Shown here: one piece after another, positions 55,110 through 64,000 of the stretch
How the letters are laid out: each line of letters opens with the position of its first letter
How positions within the stretch are numbered: the stretch's first letter is position 1
Origin: Meghimatium bilineatum
Taxonomy: Eukaryota > Mollusca > Gastropoda > Stylommatophora > Philomycidae
Length of the DNA: 64,000 nucleotides
NCBI GenBank assembly: GCA_034231615.1
Contig: CM067299.1
Coordinates: 19,620,498-19,684,497 of the forward strand
Direction of reading: 5' to 3'
The notes under the pieces: generated by a model
Databases searched by the model: none
The model's input: the letters and a program-made list of their open reading frames with translations, nothing else
Told to the model about the DNA's origin: nothing
Position numbers and translations under genes: made by a program

Positions 55110-55372
55110 AGCCATGGTGACTTATAAAGTCTTAGTGACTTATAAAACATTGGTGACTTTTAAAGCATTGATGACTTATAAGGCCTTGGTGACTTTTAAA
55201 GCATTTGTGACTTATAAAGCCTTAGTGACTTATAAAGCCTTAGTGACTTATAAAGCCTTAGTGACTTATAAAGCCTTAGTGACTTATAAAGCTTTGGTAA
55301 CTCATAGGACCTTGTAGATTTATAAAACATGTGTGACTTATAAAGCCTTTGTGACTTATAAAACCTTGGTAA
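55110..55372. repeat. 18-bp minisatellite in Ptf1a intron 1, copy B (about 14 units)
   Basis: Same unit as 44,965-45,155, with extra near-identical units around 55,205-55,290. The more homogeneous centre suggests recent expansion. Confidence 0.9.
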
Positions 55373-56029
55373 CATATCTTCTTCTTCTTCTTCAGCGTTG
55401 TTTCTCAAACTTTCTCTGGATTGCCAATTGATTCTACTAGATTTCCAAAAGAATGTTTTTCAGATAATTGAAATGCCTTGTGTTGCCGGTTTATTTGCTC
55501 CAACGGCCTGACATATACGTATTCGACAGTGGGTGACTTATAATGTCTTTGGTGAGTTATAAAGAAAGTTATTGACCTACATTTCCTTTTTTATATTTTT
55601 AGACACCAGGGGGGTGGGGGGCCGCACACAAAGGAAAGCAAAAGTTTGATAATCACTGACCAATAGTCTAGACCAGTGAATACTAAACAATTGATTTATT
55701 TTGTTTGCCCCGTAGACGACTTTCCATTTTGTTTTCCATAGACCCCCCCTGCCCTAATATTGCATTTTCCTAAGCCTATTAACTTCAGCTTTGACCGCTG
55801 ACATAATGCTGTTCACTTTCGGGTTTTTGGTAGAGTGAAATTTTTTTTTTTTAAAGAACGTGCAATTTTTATTTATGTCTTCATTGAAGAGCATAACTCT
55901 TGTACCACTAGTATTTTTTTTTACATGGATTCCCTTCAAGTCAAAATCTACCATTACGGTCCATATAGACCACTTTGGGAACCTATGGTCTAGACTAAAT
56001 TCTGCTAACCAGCAATAGTTCGAACAAGA

Positions 56030-56465
56030 ATGCAGAAGAATAAATGTTGATTCAATATTTTTAACTAAAATGAAGTATGTCGATTCAGAATAAGAACACA
56101 GAAGAATAACTGTTGATGTGGCATCTTTAATTAAAATGAAAACAAGACATCACAGAACAAGAGCACAGAAGAACAAATGTTCCTATATTTAAAACTAAAA
56201 TGAAAATGTGACGACACAGAACAAAAGATAATGACGTGGTATTTTTAACTAAAATAAAAATGTACCTACACAGAGCAAGAACACAGAAGAACAAATATTA
56301 ATGTATTTTTAACTAAAATGATAACATGACGACACAAAACAAGAACACAGAAGAAAAAATGTTGATATATTTTTTAACTAAAATGAAAACATTGCAGAAC
56401 AAGATACAGAATAAGAACACATAAGAGATAATTTTAATACATTTTAAACTAAAATTAAAACATGT
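56030..56465. repeat. Degenerate ~60-bp tandem repeat in intron 1, copy B
   Basis: Counterpart of 46,010-46,480. It lacks the tripled aaaacacagaac stretch seen in copy A near 46,205. Confidence 0.85.
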
Positions 56466-56512
56466 GAATACAAAACGTGACCAGATCACACTGTCATAAA
56501 GTGCGTACATAC

Positions 56513-57037
56513 CTTCAAATGCATCATTAATTAACTGCATTCGTTTCCGCTCTCTCATATTGCTGAATATCTCTGCTGGATCTGCTGCTTTTTACTTTTT
56601 CGTCTTCTGTATCTGGTTGTCTTTATGTAGGTGAATTCTTGAGAATTTTCATACATTAGTATTTCTCTGGGTGACGGAGGTGAGTTCACAGGTGTGTACT
56701 CATAATTGAGCCTAAAAGTTTTATACAAGTAATTATCGTCCTGCTGTTGCTCCAAGTCTTGATACTTTGAACATTGTATTCTGTTGTAATACATTGTCTT
56801 GTAGGTGGTGGTTCTGATGCAGTTCATTGTTATGTGGTAAATGGTATTTCTCATGGGGTGGTTCGCTGAATTGGTGTAGATGTAATTACCAAGCAGTTCA
56901 TAGCTTTGTTGTCGCTGGTAATTCTCATGTTGTTCGTTATTTTGTCGTCCATATTGATTCTGTTGCGCATCGTTCTGTTGTAAATGATGGATCTGATTGT
57001 GTTGAACTACTTGGTAGACAGCTCTGTCTGTGTTCAT
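56513..57037 (-). pseudogene. ptf1a: Ptf1a exon 1, second copy (copy B), frame broken
   Basis: Near-identical to the exon at 46,524-47,049, but with three single-base differences. One G is lost near codon 52 (GG to G). One T is gained near codon 91, restoring the frame after about 40 missense residues. One G is lost just before the basic region (GG to G), giving a stop straight after RYSAI. All fall in short homopolymers, which fits unpolished long-read error or a true null allele. The donor and the start ATG (57,037) are intact. Confidence 0.8.
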
Positions 57038-58299
57038 TGTCTCTGCGAACAATACTACCTAGCTTGACATTAAATACAGCACTATTGTAATGTATTTAGA
57101 GTAATAGAAAATGTCCACTGAATGTTTCATTGACCTTTCATTCTATAATTCACCTTATATTTATTATTTTTTAAACCTTTTTTTCTGTTATGTAACTGTG
57201 TAACTGTCAAGAAATTGAAGTATGACAGAAACTAATGATTCTGGCCACCAAATGTTGCGAGCATAAACTATTATCTTCAGAGTAAAAGCTGGAAATAACA
57301 GGTTAAAAAGTCACATGTACAGGAAGCTCATAATTGGTGAGAAAGATATGTGCAACTGTGGACTAAATCAGTGACAGCAGGACACACTCTTCATGTATGT
57401 CTAATCAACCAAGAAGAGAGCGAAAAATATGGCTAGAGAGACGGCACTATTTTCGAACGTGGTGTGTCAGGTATGACTGAAGCGGAATAACTGAATTAAT
57501 TGAAGATATTGATGATGTAACCTGACGACTAAATTCACTGAAGAACGATGTAGACTGCAAAAAGCAAACATTTGATCATGAATCTGTCATGAGTTGCTAG
57601 TGTTTTTATGTCTTTAATTCAGGAGATTCCTTCACTTACAAGAATTTAACTATCCAGAATGGCACTCATCCAAATGTTCTGTTCAGTATTTTCGTGTCAG
57701 TCTGTCTCCCGAGAGTAATTAATCAACGATGACTGCTCACTCACAAGTCTGTAATCACTTTAATCGTTTCCATTTTTAGCTTGCACCTTCCAGTTTATAA
57801 CATCCCCATCATACTACTGGACATGAAAAGAAGGGCGGGACCGAAAGATGCCCACCTCCTGTCAATATTTGAGCACGTGCGTCAAACTAGTAGCGGCCAA
57901 TAGCACGTCTTCATAAAGAAGTGATTTTTTTTTTTCGATGGCTTGGCGTCTATTCTCTAACTGGGCGGAGTTATTTCTATGTCACACAATGGGTACAGTA
58001 ACATAATTAGGGATAATGATTGACGAATACTATGCATAGTATTCTTCTTTCATTCGCCAGGAACATGCCTATACCTGAAGTTTTGTCTTCTGTAAACTTG
58101 GCTGTGTTCTGCAACTCATATAGGGGTCTGTAGAGTTTTTCTTACATTGTTGTTTCTCTGGGCTAGTGTATTTGCCATGAAAAGTATGAAAGCAAGCATG
58201 ATTATACGACAACAACTTGCGTAGCATTTGTAAATGTGGTTCGATATTGTAATATGCCTAATGATGTTTATCGCGATAGTGATGAAGTCACGAATAGTA

Positions 58300-58554
58300 C
58301 CAAGCCCGTAGATTGGGGGCGGGTGGTGGTGGGGTATTTTGGGATGTTCAAACCCCCAGAAAATCAGGACATGATTTTTTCATTCTCGTACAAAACACGG
58401 GTACCCACTCCCACCCCTATTGAATTATTTTCCACGAAAAGGTCATCACTTTCTCGTTAAAAAGATGAGATTGCACACGAAAGTGGGAAAATGACCTTGT
58501 TTAGGTAACCTACCCTTTCATACTGAAGAGGTATCTACGACCCTGAAATAGTGC
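58300..58554. mobile_element. C/G-run MITE-like repeat (copy B)
   Basis: Same as 48,305-48,555. It marks the right limit of the duplicated block. Confidence 0.5.
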
Positions 58555-58789
58555 ATATAGTTTAGTTATTCGACTATATATCATATAGGTCGATATGGGT
58601 TCGATGAGTCATGGAAACCAGAAAATAGGTACCAGGATCAGATTGCTGAGGGAAAATCAATGCAACAGAATGGATTTGAACCAGGTCCGTTCAGCTGGCA
58701 CCTATTCGCATCGCAACTTGAGTCAACATTGTTGATGAATAACAGCATCGTGGTGTGCTACATTATGCAATATACTATTGGCAAAAGCT

Positions 58790-58882
58790 AGAAATAAGGC
58801 AATGAAGTTTTGCTAATAACTGGAAACACACATAATAACACATACAAATCGACGTTTTGAGTAACATGCCTTTATCAAGACT
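58790..58882 (-). mobile_element. Penelope-like terminal fragment
   Basis: Shares caatgaagttttgctaa and the tgcctttatcaagac end with 5,088-5,240. The minus strand shows TTGATAA and AAAACGTC but the stem II is poor. Confidence 0.4.
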
Positions 58883-59009
58883 ACATACACAACAACAAAA
58901 AACGACGAGCAAGAAAACGCATTGTTGTTCCTAAAGTTGTTACCTAAACAATAAAATTAAAAGTTAATTCGCACGTTTTCTTTTGTGATTCCTCTCTTTT
59001 GGAGGATAA

Positions 59010-59690
59010 ACTTGGTGACCTTTTTCTGAAAAATTCAGGAAGGTGTTCAACACCCTTTCTGTGAAAAAATCGTCAAGGAAGGTGTTTAACACACTTTTTG
59101 TGAAAAAACAAAACAAATCGTACATGAAAGTGTTCAACACACTTTATGTGAAATAAATCTTCAAGACATGTGTTCAACACACGTTTTATGGGGGAAAAAA
59201 ATCGTCAAGAAAGGAGTTCATCACACTTTTTGTGATAAAATCGTCAAGAAAGGTGATTAAAACATTTTTTTGTGAACAAATTCGTCAAGGAGGTGTTAAA
59301 CGCAGTTTTCGTCAAAAAAACATGGTCCATGAAGAAGTTCAAAATATTATTTGTGAAATAATTGTCATGGTGTTCAGCACACTTTTGGTTAATAAAAAAA
59401 TCGTCATGCAATGTAATAACCCGCAATTCTTTTGGAGAAAAAAACCGTCAAAGAAGGTGTTGAAACACTTTTGTACAAACATCGAAGGTGTACAACACAC
59501 ATTTTTGTGATAAAATCGTCGCGGAAGGTGTTCGGCACACTTTTTGTCCCCAAAAAATCGTCAAGGGCGGTATTTAACAACATCTTTTGTGAAAAAATTG
59601 TCAAGGAAGGTGTTAAACGTACTTTTCGTCAAAAAAAAAAATTATCACGGAAGGTGGTTCAATACACTTTTTTACTGAATTCGTCGTACT
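59010..59690. repeat. Degenerate ~40-bp tandem array, about 16 units
   Basis: Units of the form aatcgtcaaggaaggtgttc then aacacactttttgtgaaaa; spacing 35-48 bp. Short open frames across it are artefacts of the repeat. Confidence 0.9.
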
Positions 59691-60024
59691 AAAAGTCGTA
59701 TCTGATTTGCTAACGGGTGAACACCAAATCCCCCCCCCCCCCCTTTTTTATATACGAACGTGATATTGATACACATTATAAAGTATACACCTTTTTTCAG
59801 GACTCGACATGAATATAAGATCGGGGGTTTCTGTTATTTGATATTGACCTTATATTTGCCTCAAGAGGTCGCCGGTTCGAAACTGTCGTGTGGCGTCCTG
59901 TTTAAAAGTGAGTTTTTTTCGCATGGTTCCTGGGAATTATCGCTGGAAGCTACAGAATTACCTACAGTGAGTGGTACTTTCGACAGCGGCATCCTACTTC
60001 GTTGAGATGGACGGGGGTACATAT
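59691..60024. other. No recognisable gene
   Basis: A C-run (59,731-59,742) and a possible tRNA-like gaggtcgccggttcgaaact at 59,864; no clear SINE body. Confidence 0.45.
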
Positions 60025-60275
60025 GGGGCAGGACCGTCGGCAGTATAGAAGATTTTTCAACAGAATTAATTAGGAACCCATTCTTGACTTTTTTATTATT
60101 GCTGTGCTTTCGTTTGGTAGCTATTTATCTACTTGGAGTCGCCTTGGCTATTTTTGGCATGCGATTCCAAGTATGTAAATAGTAACCGACCGAAAGCTCA
60201 ACAATAATCAAAAGCGTAACAAATGGGATCCTAATTAATTATGTTGGAAGATCTTTATCGTGAACAGTCATCTAT
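60025..60275. mobile_element. Palindromic MITE (family M1)
   Basis: The centre acttggagtcgccttggcta / ggcatgcgattccaagt matches the 31 kb copy almost base for base. Arms contain gaattaattaggaac and gatcctaattaatt, flanked by agaagattttt and ggaagatcttt. Confidence 0.75.
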
Positions 60276-60389
60276 GGAGTAACCAGTATGCAATGGGGTA
60301 AAATAACACAACACTATAGCGTTTTACCTTCTACACGTAATTGAGAATAATGCATACAATTTGTGCGTCGGGTTCAATTGTTCATTCAT

Positions 60390-60832
60390 TCATTAAGTGC
60401 CGTCTCTGTAACGAAGATTGACTACAATGGACCTCCAACATTGTCTATTGCCTCGGTGGTACACACTGTTAGACTAACTTGTCCATCTCGTGATGTTTCT
60501 CTCCCTCTTGTATCTCTGGCTACCTCTTGCTCGTCTCCCTTGACTTTACTCTCAAGTAAGGTCTTCAAAAAAGTGTCATGTCTTTTAATATGTCTAAAAA
60601 TACTTTATTTCTTTGATCTTATTTCTTTTAAAAGTTATTTTTTTCCATACGAAATGTTATTAGAGAAAATCCGTGTTTGTATTCTTCTCTTTCCATGAAG
60701 TTCTTCCTATTCTTCTATATATCCACATTTCAAATGCATCAATTATGTCTTCTAGTTTTGTTCATTGTCCTTGTTCTGAGCCATACATTAATAATAGAAT
60801 AGATGTATAATTTTATAATTATCATGTTTAGC
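60390..60832 (-). mobile_element. RTE-type LINE 3' end
   Basis: Collinear with 52,961-53,409 from attaagtgccgtctctgtaa to aatagatgtataattttata. Both copies stop at the same 5' point (attttataattmtcat). Frames are broken. Confidence 0.8.
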
Positions 60833-60839
60833 TTGGTTG

Positions 60840-61495
60840 TAATATGTTAATTTTTAAGACAAAAAAAAACGCTGGGTCTACAAATTTGTTTAAATTATAA
60901 ACCGAAATAAATCGTTGAAGTAACATAATTTTTTACCAATGTTAAATGTATTAACTTACAGTACGATTACGTGTCTTGTTATTTTATACAACGAAAATAA
61001 AACTGAAAATATGGTGTTCATAAAAATAAAATTGTATGTTGGTATGTCATAAATATTTAGATTTTATATAAGATTTCACGACATCCTTTAAGTTATAACC
61101 CAGAAAGAGGCAAGGAAGATTGTCATTTGGATTTTGTAAGTTTTCAGAAACGCCTAGAAGAATGGTAAATATGCAGTGATTTCACAAAATTAATAATACC
61201 TGCTAATGGAAATTATCAAAATTGAGGTACAAAAGTAGTGACAGTGGTGACATGCAACGTTTTGAAGATATGTGTCCTAAAGAAGTATGGATGCAGGTGT
61301 ATACTTATGATCAGCAACCAAAATCGCGAAAAACAGAGGTGCTGGAGTGTATATGAAGTACCCAGGAAAGTAAAATGAATTAACATGTTCACCAACCGGA
61401 ATCTTCTGTTCAAACTAATCTATGAAAGTGCAGGGCCTTAAGTAATAATTGCAGAAATAATTTAAAAAACAACATCTAATGTCAACATGTGTGTT
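60840..61495. other. No recognisable gene
   Basis: AT-rich; possibly contains a decayed upstream part of the LINE that follows. Confidence 0.45.
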
Positions 61496-61499
61496 TCTT

Positions 61500-61905
61500 A
61501 CTGATGCAATGTCTGTCTTACCAGTCCTTGACAGCGATAAACTTCCAGACTTGAAGTAAGTCATACCAGAAGTGAACATCCAAAGAAGGATAGTACTACA
61601 TTGGATACCATTCCAGTATGGCATCCCAGGAAATAAAATGGCAGATATACTAGCAAATGATGAGCAACATATAACAATAAGACCAAGAATTCACCTACCA
61701 AGAAAAGAAGGCATGAACCTCATCAAAGCTATTTTAATATAGGAAAGTCAACACCCAAAAGACAACGATCACTATTTTGACAGAGCTGAACAAGTCATAA
61801 TCTTCTGTATCAGAACAGAACACAACAGACTAAACAGCCACTTAATAGACTGACTAGGATATATAGACTCACTGCGAACAAAAAGAAGTTATATCTACAT
61901 TTCTT
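61500..61905 (+). mobile_element. LINE RNase H fragment (second RNase H family)
   Basis: LHWIPFQYGIPGNKMADILA is the WIPxHxGIxGNExADxLA motif (H to Y, E to K); IFCIRTEHNRLNSHLID matches the FRLRTGHNRLNxHL segment of jockey-type proteins. Stops are present. Confidence 0.75.
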
Positions 61906-61934
61906 CTGGCTCTGTGCCTGAATAGTGCAGTGTT

Positions 61935-62231
61935 CCTACATTGCCAAAGAAAGATCCTACGAATATCGTGGACATAGAAAAAGAAGAAAAATTGAAGTTG
62001 TGAAATTACTGAAACTAAATGAAGGGTGGCTTCTAAATACCATCATAGGAAGGGAGCTATATTATTTTGGGCACTTAAAGCGACATGATGATATCGAAAT
62101 GCTAATTCTAGATGGCAGATTACAGGTTAAGAGAAATACCAAGAAGACTATGGGCTAGCGATATCTAAGAATGTACGAACATGTCTCTGGTCAATGCAGG
62201 CCTGCTTGTTCGGAACAGAGAAGCGTTCAGA

Positions 62232-62258
<27 letters not shown>
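61935..62258 (+). mobile_element. LINE RT tail (RILRISWT...FGHL family)
   Basis: EVVKLLKLNEGWLLNTIIGR, LYYFGHLKRHDDIEMLILDG, then a frameshift and [19 protein letters not shown] and KAAFWQ. Joined directly to a (TA)n tract. Same family as 2,572-2,905. Confidence 0.8.
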
Positions 62259-62427
<169 letters not shown>

Positions 62428-62732
62428 TTATATATATATATGTTTGTACTTGCTTTAACAGATAGTTAAAAACACAATTTAAATGGCATTTCTATACTTT
62501 GTGTAACAGATAATTAAAAACAAAAACACGGACATTTCAAAGTGTTTATTTATCAAATGTAATTACTTTACATGGTTATCGTATATATAGCAAAGAAAGT
62601 GGGAGTTAGTGCAAAGATCGTTAACAGGGCACTGGAAGTGATAGAGACAAACCCAAGGTTTCAATGGATAACCCCAATAAATATGTTCAGATACACAACA
62701 ATAAACAACTTTCACTAAAAACATGGCTTCAT

Positions 62733-63000
62733 ACTTCTTCGCTCTTCTCAAACTCCTGAAGATTGGCAGGATGTAGTCCGGAAAACGTAACGCGTTGTAT
62801 CATGGCTTACAACTGTACTGCGATATCTACACATTTCGACCTAAAAAATCTTATTTCAGCATGGCTACTTGGTTCTTTGACACTAATCGGATGGAACAGC
62901 CAATTCAACCTCAAAACCCCCTTAATCGCATCCTACGACATACATGGACGGTACAGTGTTGCTAATCTTTCCTCCCCTTGCGGGCCCCGGCAACACTCAG
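62733..63000 (-). mobile_element. GAA-tailed SINE (family S1), near full length
   Basis: acttcttcgctcttctcaaa, atgtagtccggaaaacgtaa, tttcagcatggctacttggt, cccttaatcgcatcctacga (decayed core) and cccttgcgggccccgg. It covers the length of 3,522-3,793 in reverse. Confidence 0.7.
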
Positions 63001-63237
63001 GCGAATGCATTTAAAAACAATATCTTTATTATGTTATCTGATCAAACATGTAAACAAAGCAAGTTTAACCAATTCCAAAAAAAAATGTGTTTTAGTCATC
63101 TCGAGGTCTCCTTGATACAACTTGTGTACGTCCTGTTTCCTCCAATTGGTTGAATCAACGTACTGGTTTTCTGGTTTCCCATGATGAGGCTGCTAGACTT
63201 TGTATAGTATTTCAATAGCATACTTGGTAGTTTGTAG

Positions 63238-63307
63238 TATATCCTATTCAGGACGTAGAGATCAACCCAAACATGTGTTGCCTAGAGTGATTTTCTAGAC
63301 AATACAG
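63238..63307 (-). mobile_element. tRNA-derived SINE (family T1) 3' fragment
   Basis: tatcctattcaggacgtaga and agtgattttctagacaatac match 37,968-38,020. Confidence 0.65.
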
Positions 63308-63309
63308 TG

Positions 63310-63635
63310 GAATCCCTCTTTAACGCATCATTTTAAATAACAAATGTCCCTAGATAACAGCTTTTCCAAATCCCCAATTATATTTATTTTTATTACCTGC
63401 ACTATATATAGGGAATGTTTGTTATTACATATATATTCCGCCGGTCCGGATAAAGTTATTATACTGGGATTGTATCTATATTTCTTTCTGAGTGATCCGG
63501 TTACATGACTGTCTGCGTTGGAAATTGGGCCTGTTACATTGACCGTCTTAGATGCTATCTATATATCTCTGCCACAGAGCCGGGCTTGACATAGAATCAT
63601 TTATCATTTAATCGCTAGCTATGATGTAATCGCTC
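63310..63635. other. No recognisable gene
   Basis: AT-rich; cgccggtccggataaagtta and tctttaacgcatc suggest a decayed transposon but I could not assign one. Confidence 0.4.
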
Positions 63636-63757
63636 CAGTACCGCACAGAGCAAAGATGTAGCGAATACATCTCCAGTACCGCACAGAGCAAAGATGTAGC
63701 GAAGACATCTTCAGTACCGCACAGAGCAAAGATGTAGCGAAGACATCTTCAGTACCG
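63636..63757. repeat. 38-bp tandem repeat, 3 units
   Basis: Unit agtaccgcacagagcaaaga plus tgtagcgaagacatcttc; each contains the short hairpin agatgt-agcgaag-acatct. Confidence 0.94.
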
Positions 63758-63924
63758 ACCATAAAACAGCACAGATGAGTCCTTAAACTTCAAAACACAT
63801 CTTTTATATGCATGTCTGCAGATTTTTTTTCAAATACATTATAGCATATGAGATTCTGGGAGGAGGCATGACCAATCATTTGTTGGCTGTAGTGGTTTTC
63901 TTGACATCATTTACGGTCAGTAGT

Positions 63925-64000
63925 TTGATATTTTGAGGAGATCGATAGGGTCACCGCATGCCAGGTTCGAAACCACGTCCGAACAAACAAACAAAATACG
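63925..64000 (+). mobile_element. tRNA-like SINE head, cut by the window end
   Basis: gatagggtcaccgcatgcc then aggttcgaaaccacgtccga (B box), matching 8,300-8,345. Confidence 0.45.

Larger units (their letters stand above)
48656..58554. repeat. Duplicated 9.7-kb segment, copy B
   Basis: Starts at the gap with sequence matching 38,905 and runs collinear with copy A to the CTACGACCCTG end at about 58,548, then continues into unique DNA. It differs from A by a 449-bp RTE-type insertion at 52,961-53,409, a longer 18-bp VNTR (50,205-50,690), a longer second VNTR (55,110-55,372), and frame-breaking indels in exons 1 and 2. Confidence 0.93.

Noticed and set aside
55069-55317. 82-codon frame of VTYKAL repeats
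   Set aside because: Product of the 18-bp minisatellite in the Ptf1a intron.

Overview
This is AT-rich, gene-poor eukaryotic DNA, most likely from an animal of the mollusc type. It has intron-split coding sequence with consensus GT/AG sites, fossils of many different LINE (non-LTR retrotransposon) families, tRNA-derived SINEs, a Penelope-like element, MITEs, and very abundant micro- and minisatellites. No bacterial features are present. The mollusc assignment rests on the general look of the LINE families and the diverged invertebrate Ptf1a. It is an inference, not a demonstration.

The only host gene I can support is a Ptf1a/p48-type (Drosophila Fer1-like) bHLH transcription factor on the minus strand. 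It has three coding exons: 47,049-46,524 (Q/H/N-rich N terminus, basic region and helix 1), 44,666-44,481 (loop, helix 2 and the CH-box-like tail) and 38,326-38,130 (the PTF1A-specific C-terminal block with SLSW and IWIPEDP). The exons splice in matching phase into a 302-residue protein. Both introns are packed with LINE, SINE and tandem-repeat sequence.

The dominant structural fact is that about 9.7 kb containing exons 1 and 2 occurs twice: 38,905-48,555 and 48,656-58,554, separated by exactly 100 N. Exon 3 occurs once, to the left of the duplicated part. Copy B begins at the gap with sequence found inside copy A, which is what two overlapping allelic contigs placed end to end look like. The copies differ by a SINE present only in A, an RTE-type 3' end with target-site duplication present only in B, different tandem-repeat lengths, and several single-base indels that break the reading frame in B only. 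I therefore read this as one gene seen as two haplotypes, while noting that a true partial tandem duplication is not excluded.

Region by region: 0-6 kb holds fragments of at least four LINE families, a GAA-tailed SINE and a Penelope-like GIY-YIG endonuclease with a degenerate hammerhead-like motif. 7-10 kb is mostly simple repeats and SINEs. 10.7-12 kb is a LINE reverse transcriptase (RT). 13-17 kb is tandem repeats. 17-22.5 kb is a dense cluster of jockey-like LINE pieces (endonuclease, RT, RNase H); two RT copies carry different minisatellites at the same RT motif. 24-29 kb holds MITE-like repeats and a 2.5 kb inverted-repeat structure with a nested SINE palindrome. 30.1-30.8 kb is a fossil KIAA1586-like hAT transposase. 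31-37 kb is MITEs, SINEs and RNase H fragments. 38-58.5 kb is the Ptf1a locus. 59-64 kb is a degenerate ~40-bp tandem array, a MITE, LINE fragments and a (TA)n hairpin.

I found no convincing new multi-gene system. The observations most worth following are the doubled Ptf1a locus with haplotype-specific insertions, and the independent minisatellite expansions seated on an RT motif. Coordinates of repeats are by-eye estimates; the exon boundaries were counted carefully.
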